A stretch of DNA of 64,000 nucleotides from JANLTX01 sp049840835 (GTDB taxonomy: Bacteria > Armatimonadota > Armatimonadia > Armatimonadales > Armatimonadaceae): positions 124,001-188,000 of the forward strand of contig JASGJG010000003.1 in the NCBI GenBank assembly GCA_049840835.1, in the 5' to 3' direction. The translations under genes were made by a program, and so were the position numbers. Below, piece after piece: positions 31,977 through 40,536 of this stretch. Position 1 is the stretch's first letter, and every line of letters begins with the position of its first letter. The notes under the pieces are model-generated. The model was not told where the DNA came from. It was given only the letters and a program-made list of their open reading frames with translations, and did no database searches.

Positions 31977-33390
31977 CGGTAGATATGGGGGCGTCGAGTC
32001 CGGCCAGTGTAGCGCGTAGTTTAGCGATACGCTCCTGCACTGTTTTGCGCTGCTCTTCTACCTCGGGCATCTGCTCCACCAGCACACGCGCCGACTGTTC
32101 CAGGTTGGCTTTACACGAGGTATAGACCTCACGAATGTACTTCGCCTGTGCATTCCGGCGGGGAGTGAGCGGGTTCTCCCAGGTGTAAGGATGCAGGGAA
32201 AATTTACCGCGCTCCGCATCGTCCGTCACAGCTGCCAGTTCGGTTTCCCAGCGCTTTTTTTCCGAGTAGGCCAGGTCAATGCGTCGCCGTAGCCGTTCTT
32301 CTTCTTCCCCTACTGCTTTAATGGCATCCTGAAGCACGTTCCGGCCTTCGTCTAAAATCAGGTCGGCCTGCTGGCTATTGCGCCATGCCATACGCTGTGC
32401 GGCAAAGAGGCTCAGCTCTTGTAAGGGGATATTGCCCTGTGGAATCAGCTCGGCGGGCAGTGGAATCTTGCGGCCCAGTAGCTCCTCGATGATATGAAGC
32501 TGGTCCACCGCGCGCTGCCAGCGCATCGCCTGATGCTGGGTCTCTGCACGAGCATTGCGGGTAATCTGCTCCAGTGCCTGAATTCGTGCCTCACCCAGCG
32601 GGGCCAGGTCCGGCTCTGCGAACAGCGCTCCGATATAGGTTGGGTCGGCCTCTAGCGCCTTGCCCACTAGCTTACCGGCTTCGTTAAGCTGCCCAGCCAG
32701 AGCCGCATAGCGTGCTCCCTCTAAGAAAAGCTGAGGATCACGACCATCAGCGCTTAAATAGCGCTGTGCACTCAGATAGGCATCCTCGCCCTTACCCTGC
32801 GCGGCTTGAAGCAAGGCCAAGTGCCGGAGCGCATGGCGCACAAAGCGCTCGTTGCCTCCAGAGGCAAGTCGAACCGACTGGTAAAAGGCATCCTCCGCTT
32901 CCGCAATCTGACCGAGCTGCCAGAGAGTCCAGCCCATCTCAAACCAGAGAGCAGGATTGCGGGCGGCAAGAGGATTCTTCAAGGCCGCCGTGAGAAGGTT
33001 GTGCGCGTCTTTCAGGTCATCCTGGCGCTCACGGCCAGCATGGCGAGCCGCATTGCGCACCGCATCGCGCGCATGCCCGGCAAGCTCTTTCAGCTCCCCA
33101 TCCAGGCCAGAGACTGCATCGGCATGAAACTCGCTTAGCTCTATGGCAACGGCGAGTAGTTCCTCGGCAGGCTTTTCCGAGAGAAGCTGTTTTCCTTCTG
33201 GAGCGCCCAGAAGCGTAGTCAGACGTTCACGCTCGGTCGCAGGAAGCTGGGAGAGGGCACTGAGAGCCTGCTGCTGGCGACGAGTGGCCTGGGCTTCTAA
33301 GTATTCTTCGGCATGGGCAAGGGACGTAGTGTGCAGCTCCGCCTCATAGAGCCGGTCGAGGTATCGTTCGATAGTTGCACCTTGCGACAT
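31969..33390 (-). CDS. TPR-like helical protein of the Opp operon
   Basis: The 473-residue protein is wholly helical by sequence, with no signal peptide. Residues about 150-260 contain degenerate TPR units (ALWFEMGWTLWQLGQIAEAEDAFYQSVRLA and similar), flanked by an N-terminal helical region with conserved Glu/Leu heptads and a C-terminal coiled coil (about 360-465, RNVLQDAIKAVGEEEERLRR-like). No characterised family is recognised. It lies 9 bases after the preceding gene and 7 bases before the binding-protein gene, so it is part of the operon. A cytoplasmic scaffolding role is plausible but unproven. A TATAGT box lies 8 bases ahead of its start. Confidence 0.7.
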   Translation of the reverse strand: MSQGATIERYLDRLYEAELHTTSLAHAEEYLEAQATRRQQQALSALSQLPATERERLTTLLGAPEGKQLLSEKPAEELLAVAIELSEFHADAVSGLDGELKELAGHARDAVRNAARHAGRERQDDLKDAHNLLTAALKNPLAARNPALWFEMGWTLWQLGQIAEAEDAFYQSVRLASGGNERFVRHALRHLALLQAAQGKGEDAYLSAQRYLSADGRDPQLFLEGARYAALAGQLNEAGKLVGKALEADPTYIGALFAEPDLAPLGEARIQALEQITRNARAETQHQAMRWQRAVDQLHIIEELLGRKIPLPAELIPQGNIPLQELSLFAAQRMAWRNSQQADLILDEGRNVLQDAIKAVGEEEERLRRRIDLAYSEKKRWETELAAVTDDAERGKFSLHPYTWENPLTPRRNAQAKYIREVYTSCKANLEQSARVLVEQMPEVEEQRKTVQERIAKLRATLAGLDAPISTVL

Positions 33391-33399
33391 GCCTCGTTA

Positions 33400-34824
33400 C
33401 TATACCATCTCCCCCCGGTAACCGAATAGGTGGCGCTCACGAATAAGGGTGGCTACAACATCGGGGACCATCTGCTCCCAGGAGGGATCGTTGTCTCGAA
33501 TTCGGGCCAGCACATCGCGCGAGAAGATGTGTAGATAGTCTTTGTTGTAGAAGTCCAGGCTCTCGATATTGCCATTTTCTACCAGATGTTCATAAAGACT
33601 CTGCAGGTGGGGGGCTACTTTAAGCTTGGGAACCGTAATGAGTTGGCGGCTGGACTTATCCATGAGCGGATAGATGTAGAGCTTCAGGTTGTTCTTGAAA
33701 AGCCGCCCGAACGACTCTAAGATGCCGCCTTCTAAGTGTGTGTAATAATGCTCATCGAACAGCTCCGCCAGACTGGGAATGCCCATGGTGATGCCGATAG
33801 GCTGGCGGGTATAACGCTGTAGATAAGCGGCCAGCCGATAGTACTCAAAGTAGTCCGAGATAAGCACAGTGGCGCCGGTAGCCGCCAGAACATCGGCTCG
33901 CGCCAGGAAGTCGGCGTAGTCAATCTCCCCTGAGGCCAGAAGGTTCTTCATGGTCAGCTCGAATAGAGTGATAATCGTATCTTCCTCACCCGGCTCTACC
34001 AGAGTTTCGAACTGCTGGCGGGCACAGCGAATCATATCTACATTGACATGAGTGACCGGGCGGAACGAGCCACGCTCCACTAAGATTGGCTTCTTATACA
34101 GGGCTTCCGAGGGCTGAAGAACCTCGCCATCGGCGGAGAACATGGCCGCATCCGAGAGATTGAGCTGCACCAGTTTCAGCGCCATGAGGCGGTGGTCTAC
34201 GCCGTTAAATGCCGGACCATCGAAGCGGATCATATCGACTTCGATACGTTCGGCTCCCAAATTGTCCAGCAGGTCACGCAGAATCGCATCTGGCTCCTGG
34301 TAGTGATAGAGGGCGCCATGAATCAGGTTGACCCCGATGATGCCCAGGGCCTCTTGCTGGGAGATATGGTCTTTATCCAGCATCCGCACATGGATAATGA
34401 TCTGGCTAGAGGCGCTGGCTGGTTCCGGCTGGAATCGAACCCCCATCCAGCCATGGCACTCCTTGCCACCCTTATAGCTGGCGGCAGCGACCGTATCGGC
34501 GAAAGCGAAGAAGGCGGTACCCATACCGCGCCGCTCGCTCAAGCGCTCCAGGAGTAGGTCGTACTCATACTGGAGCATAGTGGTCAGGCGCTCGCGGGAA
34601 ACATAGCGTGGACTGGTGCCGTAGATCGCATCACTGACCGCCATATCGTAGGCGGAGATAGATTTCGCTATCGTGCCCGATGCGCCACCTGCCTGAAAAA
34701 ACCAGCGTACAACTTCCTGGCCCGCCCCGATTTCGGCAAAGGTTCCGTACCAGCGTGGCTCTAAGTTAATCTCTAGAGCCTTGCTCTGTGTACCGATTCG
34801 CCCTCTATCCGAAGCCGTTTCCAT
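33400..34824 (-). CDS. Conserved uncharacterised 474-residue protein
   Basis: This cytoplasmic protein has no signal peptide or membrane segment. The N-terminal region RWYGTFAEIGAGQEVVRWFFQAGGASGTIAKSISAYDM is a strongly patterned block, as are RYVSRERL, FFAFADTVAA and CHGWMGVRFQ. I do not recognise a characterised domain. Homologues that I recall carry inconsistent names, so none is adopted here. The ATG has GGGAG upstream, and a copy of the ACTAATT motif precedes it. It is the first gene of the Opp operon, 9 bases ahead of the TPR-like gene, and may act with that protein. Confidence 0.8.
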   Translation of the reverse strand: METASDRGRIGTQSKALEINLEPRWYGTFAEIGAGQEVVRWFFQAGGASGTIAKSISAYDMAVSDAIYGTSPRYVSRERLTTMLQYEYDLLLERLSERRGMGTAFFAFADTVAAASYKGGKECHGWMGVRFQPEPASASSQIIIHVRMLDKDHISQQEALGIIGVNLIHGALYHYQEPDAILRDLLDNLGAERIEVDMIRFDGPAFNGVDHRLMALKLVQLNLSDAAMFSADGEVLQPSEALYKKPILVERGSFRPVTHVNVDMIRCARQQFETLVEPGEEDTIITLFELTMKNLLASGEIDYADFLARADVLAATGATVLISDYFEYYRLAAYLQRYTRQPIGITMGIPSLAELFDEHYYTHLEGGILESFGRLFKNNLKLYIYPLMDKSSRQLITVPKLKVAPHLQSLYEHLVENGNIESLDFYNKDYLHIFSRDVLARIRDNDPSWEQMVPDVVATLIRERHLFGYRGEMV

Positions 34825-34836
34825 GCCGTTTCTCCC

Positions 34837-34856
34837 TGACTAATTGTTTGACGTCA
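34837..34856. promoter_or_regulatory. ACTAATT motif and TGACGTCA palindrome upstream of the Opp operon
   Basis: TGACTAATTGTTT (34837-34849) resembles the ACTAATTAGT dyad found at three other loci in this window, in the same orientation relative to its gene. It is followed by the perfect palindrome TGACGTCA (34849-34856). Both lie in the 5' region of the gene starting at 34824. Confidence 0.35.
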
Positions 34857-34947
34857 CGTTGCTAGACTTCGGTGTCTGCCAGCTACATTTTACCTCAGCC
34901 GATAAGGCCGCTGGCATACAGATGTGCTCCGTGGCACAATTCAGCCT

Positions 34948-35414
34948 ATGGAAATCGTCATACGCCCAGCGACTCCTGCCGATGGCCCCGCGTTTCTTTC
35001 TCTGGTAGATGCGCTGGCAGATTACGAGCAACTCCCACGCCCCACCGAAGAGGCGCGCACTCGCCTGCTCACCGATGCCTTCGAAATCTCTCCGGCGCGC
35101 TTCTCGCTCTTATTGGCCGAGACCGAAGAGACTGGAGTTATCGGATACGCCGTAACCTTTGAGACCTACTCCACGTTTCTGGCGAAACCCACGCTTTATT
35201 TAGAAGACCTTTTCGTCCATCCTGATCATCGAAGCATAGGGGCAGGGCGAGCGCTATTCGGCGCGGTCCGCGCGGAAGCAAAAAAAGAGGCTGCGGGCGC
35301 ATGGAGTGGTCGTGCTTGGACTGGAACGAGCTGGCCTGGAAGTTCTATGAGCGCCGCGGCGCCACCCATCTAGATGACTGGCGACTCTATCGTCTCACCG
35401 AAGACCAGTTATAG
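34948..35414 (+). pseudogene. GNAT acetyltransferase, frameshifted at an A7 run
   Basis: The first 111 codons encode a GNAT domain of the diamine-acetyltransferase type: IRPATPADGPAFLSLVDALADYE, and YLEDLFVHPDHRSIGAGRALFG with the acetyl-CoA-binding loop. At the A7 run (35280-35286) the frame is lost and ends at 35373 with a Ser/Ala-rich nonsense tail. In the -1 frame, the expected C-terminus continues (RGCGRMEWSCLDWNELAWKFYERRGA) to a stop at 35412-35414. The site reads GCA AAA AAA, that is, a perfect A_AAA_AAA slippery heptamer in the right phase, so ribosomal slippage could restore the full 155 residues. Sequencing error or true decay are the alternatives. The stop is 3 bases from a palindromic repeat. 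Confidence 0.8.
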
Positions 35415-35417
35415 AGG

Positions 35418-35657
35418 CCATCTCCCCTGAGTGCTCGTTGCACTCGCCTTGCCCCTCTTCCCAATCTCGGTCGCAAGCTCCCTGGAAGAGGAGAATTCAG
35501 CGCTGGTCACACAGTACAAGGGCTCCCCTCTGGCGAAGCACTTCGCCAAAGGGCAGCGGCCTTTTCGGCACCTGAGGTGTGTTATCCCTCTTACAGCGAG
35601 GAACGAGCGAAAACGGGAAGAGGGACGAGGCGACGAAGGAGCACTCAAGGGAGATGG
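35418..35657. repeat. 240-bp palindromic MITE-like element, copy A
   Basis: The ends CCATCTCCCCTGAGTGCTC (35418-35436) and GAGCACTCAAGGGAGATGG (35639-35657) are inverted repeats with one mismatch over 19 bases. The interior is also related to itself in inverse (GCCCCTCTTCCC near the left, GGGAAGAGGGACGA near the right). A second copy at 50861-51109 shares the ends and many internal blocks. No ORF for a transposase is present, so it would be mobilised in trans, if at all. It lies between the GNAT and HhH genes. Confidence 0.8.
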
Positions 35658-35732
35658 TTTATTCTCTTCTGGGAGATGGTATTCAGGACCGGAGCATTCC
35701 AGGTGGAACAGCCAAAACGGAGACATAGTGTT

Positions 35733-36224
35733 ATGGATAGTTACACGGATGAAAAAGGGCGGACACGCTGGCGGGTAAACGATGAAATCGGTGAGAAGCT
35801 CAAGGAGCTGCATGACCTGTTAGTCGTTGGCGGCTATCCACCGGACCATGCCGCGCGCTATCCTAAACTGGCCTACACGATTTCGCGGCATTCCGAGTCT
35901 GTTGCAGAGCTACATGCGCAGAATCGTCTGCGAGAACTGCCCGGCGTGGCGAAGACAGTAGAGGGGATTCTGGCGGAGCTGATAGAAACCGGGGACTGCG
36001 CCAAGGCACGTGAGTCTTCGGAGGGGTATGAATCGCCACCGCCACGAAGTGTTCTTACTCTCACAGCGATTTCCGGGCTGGGCGCGAAGACGGTGCGTGT
36101 GCTCTATGCGGAGCATGGCATAAAAAGCCTGGCGGAGTGCCAGGAGGCGCTGAAAAATGGCACACTGCCCGCCCAGATTCCAGGGTTTGGGCCAAAGCTT
36201 AGAGAACGAGTTCTGGCTGGTTAA
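35733..36224 (+). CDS. Stand-alone PolX-like helix-hairpin-helix protein
   Basis: The ATG at 35733 (GGAG about 10 bases upstream) is preferred: the frame upstream runs into the palindromic repeat. The 163-residue protein resembles the N-terminal 8-kDa and fingers region of family-X DNA polymerases: an HHH_8-like helical block (LHDLLVVGGYPPDHAARYPKLAYTIS), the first hairpin LRELPGVAKTVEGILAELIETG, and a second hairpin LTAISGLGAKTVRVLYAEHGI with LPAQIPGFGPKLRERVLA. The polymerase palm and PHP exonuclease are absent. It should bind DNA or gapped ends without catalysis. Neighbouring caspase and UvrA genes suggest, but do not prove, a DNA-damage link. Confidence 0.8.
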   Translation: MDSYTDEKGRTRWRVNDEIGEKLKELHDLLVVGGYPPDHAARYPKLAYTISRHSESVAELHAQNRLRELPGVAKTVEGILAELIETGDCAKARESSEGYESPPPRSVLTLTAISGLGAKTVRVLYAEHGIKSLAECQEALKNGTLPAQIPGFGPKLRERVLAG

Positions 36225-36254
36225 ACAAACAACATTCTGGGTATATAACACACC

Positions 36255-37883
36255 ATGAAGAGGCAGAACGGCCAGGCAGAGAAGTGGGCACTGCTCATAG
36301 GGGTCAATCAGTATGATGACCAGCGCATTGCATCGCTACGCACGGCTGCGGCGGATGCCCGGCTGCTGCAGAAAACGTTGATTGAGGGGCTGAAGGTCCC
36401 GGAAGACAACATTGAGATACTGACCTCGGAGAGCCCTCGTAAGCCAACTCGGTCCAATATCTCCGTGGCACTGCAGCGGCTGGCGCAAAACGTGAAGCCG
36501 GGAGATAGTGTCTATGTGCTCTATTCTGGACATGGAGTGGAGCTAGAGGGAAAGGCGTATCTTATCCCATCGGATGCGGGCGTACTGAACAATCTGCCTG
36601 TGGTCGATACGCTCTTGCCCACCGCGCAGTTCGAAGAGCTGCTGAGCCGAATAAATGCGCGCTCGGTAGTGATCGCCTGGGATATGTGCCGTAACGATCC
36701 CCTGGCGCGGGGCAGAAACACGATCTCCAATCGCAATATCATGACACCCACGCAGGCGAAGGCGTGGAAGACAGTACCAGCCGACCCGCAGAAAAGGGTT
36801 ACCATACATCTCTATGCCTGCTCACCGGGACAGTGTTCGTATGAGTGGCAAGATCAGGGGCAGGGGTATTTCACGTACTATCTGGATAAAGCCCTGCGCG
36901 GCGGCGCTGCCGATGAAAAGGGCGATGTCACTGTCGCAAAGCTCGTGAAGTACCTGGAGTCATCCGTGCCGGATCGGGTGAAGCGCAATGAGCAGGCAGA
37001 TCAGGCGCCCTCTGCCCGCACCGAGGGCTTCGGGGTAGATGGATTCGTGCTGGCACAGGGCTTTCCTACTCAGCGCTCTCTCTCACCTGCGCCCACCGTC
37101 GCTACGCGGACCGCACCTACGAAGACGAATGTACGCACGCAGAAGATAGATACGCGAGCTCAGCTAGCGTTCAAGCGTCCGATTCCGAATACACGTATCG
37201 TGGTAGAGCGCAGGATGTTTACCGGGGAGGTCTACGAGCTGGACCTTGGCCCAGAGCCGACGAAACTGATAGAGGTCTACGCCGAAGCGCCTGGCTATCG
37301 GGGAACGCTCTGGAAGGTAGCGGTCGTGCGTGGGCAGCGCGCCGAGCTTACTCTGGCTCTGGATCCACTGCCGTCCGCACCGCCCGTTCTTCCGGGACCG
37401 CCACGCACTGTGGAGGAAGTAGTCAAGCAGGTTCTGGAGCGCCATCAATACGAGCGTCTTCGAAAAGCAAAGAGCCTTGTCTTTACTGCGGAGGGGCTGC
37501 GTGTACGCTTTACCGCCGATGGGCAGGCGAAGATAGAAAAGGCGGAAGGAAAAGAGGGGGCGCCGTTGGCGCAGGCCGGGGAGATGTTATTGAAGACTCT
37601 CCAGCGCCTTGCTAATGAAGACCTGAAGGTTGTTAGCCGGAAGGGACGTAGCTTCCGCGCATTCTGGAAAAAAGATCTCTCTGTGTGGGAGGTAGAGCAC
37701 GATGCTACTGGCTTTATTCGTGCGGTAAAGCGTGTCGATAGCAAAGTGACCTATGAGTGGGATTTCAACCAGTACACCCACTACGGAGAGCTAGATCTGC
37801 CGCGCGTTGTTTACTATAAAGACTACACCGGTCCGGAAGTAAAAGGGGCAAGCTATTCCGGGCGCTGGGAGGTCTCTCTCTAG
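36255..37883 (+). CDS. Caspase-like (C14, metacaspase-type) peptidase with C-terminal extension
   Basis: Residues about 8-270 are a caspase-fold peptidase: WALLIGVNQYDD, the catalytic His93 in VLYSGHGVEL and Cys145 in WDMCRND, with the dyad spacing typical of bacterial metacaspase-like proteins. Beyond it lies a linker rich in Thr/Pro and a beta-rich module of about 240 residues with no recognised family. There is no signal peptide. The start has TATAAC 5 bases upstream and no ribosome binding site. The stop shares the CTAG palindrome with the convergent PQQ gene. A role in regulated proteolysis or stress is likely; substrate unknown. Confidence 0.88.
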   Translation: MKRQNGQAEKWALLIGVNQYDDQRIASLRTAAADARLLQKTLIEGLKVPEDNIEILTSESPRKPTRSNISVALQRLAQNVKPGDSVYVLYSGHGVELEGKAYLIPSDAGVLNNLPVVDTLLPTAQFEELLSRINARSVVIAWDMCRNDPLARGRNTISNRNIMTPTQAKAWKTVPADPQKRVTIHLYACSPGQCSYEWQDQGQGYFTYYLDKALRGGAADEKGDVTVAKLVKYLESSVPDRVKRNEQADQAPSARTEGFGVDGFVLAQGFPTQRSLSPAPTVATRTAPTKTNVRTQKIDTRAQLAFKRPIPNTRIVVERRMFTGEVYELDLGPEPTKLIEVYAEAPGYRGTLWKVAVVRGQRAELTLALDPLPSAPPVLPGPPRTVEEVVKQVLERHQYERLRKAKSLVFTAEGLRVRFTADGQAKIEKAEGKEGAPLAQAGEMLLKTLQRLANEDLKVVSRKGRSFRAFWKKDLSVWEVEHDATGFIRAVKRVDSKVTYEWDFNQYTHYGELDLPRVVYYKDYTGPEVKGASYSGRWEVSL

Positions 37884-39505
37884 GAGAGAGTCAGCGCGTA
37901 GAGGCAGCCATTGGTCGCCACCACAAACATCGCGCCGTCTGACATGGCCGGAGCTGCGATAATTTGTGACCCCACAGTACCGGTTTCATAGAGCTTCTCC
38001 GGGGTCTTGCCCGGCGCGATTCCCCACACATTGCCGTCGGTGGAGCCGTAAAAGATAACGCCGCCCAGGACCACCGGGGCAGAGCGGAGCGGGCGCAGGG
38101 ACCCATAGCGGCGCACGGAGCGGCCTGTGGCAGCGCTGACAAGGTGTAGCCCATCGCCCGCAGGCAGGTGCAGCAGGCTCTCACTCACGGCAGGTGTGCC
38201 GGTAAGCGGCGCGTTGGTCACCGCGAACTGCCAGAGCTCGGAGCCGTCCGTCAGATTCAAGCAGCGGACGATTCCATCTGCCCCCGCGCAGAAAATCTGG
38301 TCCTTCTGAATTACCGGGGCGGCATCGAAACCTGCGCCTGTCATTACCTGCCAGGCGACTTCTCCGGTTGTTAGAGTTACGGCGGTGACATCGCCAGAAT
38401 CGTCGTGGACTATTGCCAGGGTATCGGTGGCAGCAGGAGCGACATCGGGCAGACCACGCAGGGAAATGCTATGACGAACCGCTCCCGTTTCTAAGTCCAG
38501 CAGCGCCAGACCACCTCCGTTCTCCGTGCCGATTGGGACTAAGAGCGCCTGCTCCGTATACGTGAGGGCTCCCAGAACCTTGCCTTTCACAGCGCTTTCC
38601 CATACACGAGTACCGCGCAGCGCATCCAGGCAGGTTACGATTCCTTCAACGGTAGCGACAAAGAGCCGCCCTTCGCCGCCCAGCACTGCGCCGCCTCGCT
38701 CCGGGTACACCGGGTCGGGCAGGGGATAGGGCTCCCAGAGCGGCGCACCTGTGACCGCATCGAAGGCATACACATGCGCCTCGCCATCGTTGGTGGCGGC
38801 AGCGGCGGCTACCAGGCCCCAGGCGGCTACCGGAGCGCTCCACTCCAGTGCCTGGTCACGGCGAGTAGGCGGTACATTCGGATAGCTCCAGCGCCGAGCT
38901 AGCTGTAGCGCCCGCTCGGGGCGGTAGCTGGTATGACCGCTACTTCCCCCAAGCGTGGGCCAATCTTCCGAGGCTCGGAGAATATGTCGGTTGTCTGCCA
39001 GGCAGACTCGGTCCAGCCAGGTATTCGGCGCACCACAAACTGGGCACGCTCTCAAACGCTCAAAGCAATGGGGGCATAGTTCTGGGAGCTGTGTACCATC
39101 AGAGAGATCCGTATCCAGAGTGCGATCACACGCCGGGCAGATAGCTACCGGGAGCCGTACTGTAACGGACTCAATGAGCGCATCGCCGGGGGGCTCCCCC
39201 ACAGCGAGTCGCTGAAGGCTGAGCTGCAACGCCCCTGTCGGCGTGCCACCCGCCAGCACACTTGCTTTAGCTTTGCTCGCATCAGCAGTGACCAGGATGC
39301 CCTGCTTCTCTCCGGCAGCCAGCGCTACTTCAATCGGAGCCACGCCTAGCCAATTCGATGCTGGTGCCAGTTTCACGTAGAGCACCGCATCGTCGAAGGG
39401 ATTGACTAAGGAGAAACGTAGCTCACACATGCCGCCTGCGGCTAGTTGTGCCACACTCAGCGCCAGAGAGCGCGTATCAGTATGTGTGGCATCGGTACCA
39501 GGCAT
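37880..39505 (-). CDS. PQQ-type beta-propeller protein with an internal zinc ribbon
   Basis: The 541-residue protein has an N-terminal beta-sandwich-like domain (about 1-125), a double zinc-ribbon unit at about 128-185 with CPAC, CPHC and CPVCGAPNTW knuckles, and a C-terminal propeller (about 190-540) made of PQQ-like repeats ending in DLETGA, DLTDGSELWQF and AATGRSVRRYG. It has no signal peptide, unlike PQQ dehydrogenases or BamB, so it should be a cytoplasmic scaffold. It is convergent with the caspase-like gene (shared CTAG stops) and divergent from the nucleotidyltransferase, 12 bases apart. Confidence 0.85.
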   Translation of the reverse strand: MPGTDATHTDTRSLALSVAQLAAGGMCELRFSLVNPFDDAVLYVKLAPASNWLGVAPIEVALAAGEKQGILVTADASKAKASVLAGGTPTGALQLSLQRLAVGEPPGDALIESVTVRLPVAICPACDRTLDTDLSDGTQLPELCPHCFERLRACPVCGAPNTWLDRVCLADNRHILRASEDWPTLGGSSGHTSYRPERALQLARRWSYPNVPPTRRDQALEWSAPVAAWGLVAAAAATNDGEAHVYAFDAVTGAPLWEPYPLPDPVYPERGGAVLGGEGRLFVATVEGIVTCLDALRGTRVWESAVKGKVLGALTYTEQALLVPIGTENGGGLALLDLETGAVRHSISLRGLPDVAPAATDTLAIVHDDSGDVTAVTLTTGEVAWQVMTGAGFDAAPVIQKDQIFCAGADGIVRCLNLTDGSELWQFAVTNAPLTGTPAVSESLLHLPAGDGLHLVSAATGRSVRRYGSLRPLRSAPVVLGGVIFYGSTDGNVWGIAPGKTPEKLYETGTVGSQIIAAPAMSDGAMFVVATNGCLYALTLS

Positions 39506-39517
39506 ATTGGGCCTTTC

Positions 39518-40522
39518 ATGGTATCACGGACGCTTACGATTCTGGATGACTTTCATGACGGAACCTTCCTTCATGGAAATCTAGAAGGAATCAAAAATTC
39601 GTTTGTCGAACTGGCGTTTGTGAGCGAGAAAGAGCGTTACGAAGCTGCCATAAGTAGCCTCTCCGAGAAGCTACAAAAAGACCGCACGGTTCTGGCTGCC
39701 GTGCTGTATGGCTCCCTGGCCTATGACTCAGTCTGGGAAAAATCCGATATCGACCTCACGATAATCGTAGAGGAGTCGGTGCGCCCGGAGAGCCTGACCC
39801 TTACCGAGGACGGTATCTCTATTCATGCCTCTCTCTCGCGTCGGTCGGAGTTCAAGAAGTCGGTAGATGGTGCCCTTCAGGGCAGCTTTATGAGCTCGCT
39901 GATGCACCGGAGTCGCCTACTGTTCTCCAAAGACGACTCTATTGCGCTGCTCTGGGACAATATAGGCCCCATGGGTGCACGCGATAAGCAGGCCCAGCTA
40001 CTGCGAAACGCGACCTTTGTACTGCCGACTCTCACCAAGGCCGAGAAATGGCTGCGGGTGAAGAAGGACCCACACTATGCTGCCTACTACGTATTGCAAG
40101 CAGCCACGCAGCTAGCGAACGTCGAGGTTGTGAATGCAGGCGAGAGTCCGGGGCGTGAGGTTATTCATCAGGCGCTCAAGCTAAACCCGGCGTTTTTCAA
40201 CGCGGTCTACACCGATGTGTTCGATGGCCCCAAGACTCTAGAAGCCGTAGAAGCTGCCTGGAAAGCGGAAGATGATTACGTAACCGAGCGCATCGATCTC
40301 TGTTTTGCGCCACTGTTGAACTATCTGAGCGAGGCAGACGGGCCGCGCTCTACTCGTGAGTTGAATGCCTACTTCAAGCAGCACTGGGGGGCAAACTTCA
40401 TGGACCTGACCTGTGATTGGCTTGCGGACAAGGGAATCGTGGAGCGCGTTGGGATTCCCGTGCGCTTAACGAAAGACAGCCGCGTGACAGTAGACGAAGC
40501 GGGCTATTACTACAGCGGGTAG
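39518..40522 (+). CDS. Nucleotidyltransferase-fold protein
   Basis: The ATG at 39518 is chosen because longer versions overlap the divergent PQQ gene. The 334-residue protein has a polymerase-beta-like catalytic motif LYGSLAYDSVWEKSDIDLTIIVE (GS followed by DxD) near residue 65, and a helical C-terminal half. Relatives include the minimal nucleotidyltransferases and aminoglycoside adenylyltransferases; the C-terminal region is unlike classical resistance enzymes. The substrate (small molecule, tRNA or protein) cannot be predicted. A palindromic repeat with perfect 25-bp ends follows it. Confidence 0.8.
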   Translation: MVSRTLTILDDFHDGTFLHGNLEGIKNSFVELAFVSEKERYEAAISSLSEKLQKDRTVLAAVLYGSLAYDSVWEKSDIDLTIIVEESVRPESLTLTEDGISIHASLSRRSEFKKSVDGALQGSFMSSLMHRSRLLFSKDDSIALLWDNIGPMGARDKQAQLLRNATFVLPTLTKAEKWLRVKKDPHYAAYYVLQAATQLANVEVVNAGESPGREVIHQALKLNPAFFNAVYTDVFDGPKTLEAVEAAWKAEDDYVTERIDLCFAPLLNYLSEADGPRSTRELNAYFKQHWGANFMDLTCDWLADKGIVERVGIPVRLTKDSRVTVDEAGYYYSG

Positions 40523-40536
40523 CGCCACATTGAGAT

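Noticed and set aside
35577..35732. Upstream extension of the PolX-like HhH protein
   Set aside because: The bases belong to the palindromic repeat, and the ATG at 35733 has its own ribosome binding site.
36255..37883. CRISPR-associated caspase (type III) system
   Set aside because: No cas genes or repeat array were found in the window.
39518..40522. Aminoglycoside resistance gene
   Set aside because: Only the general nucleotidyltransferase motif is present; the C-terminal half is unlike known resistance enzymes.
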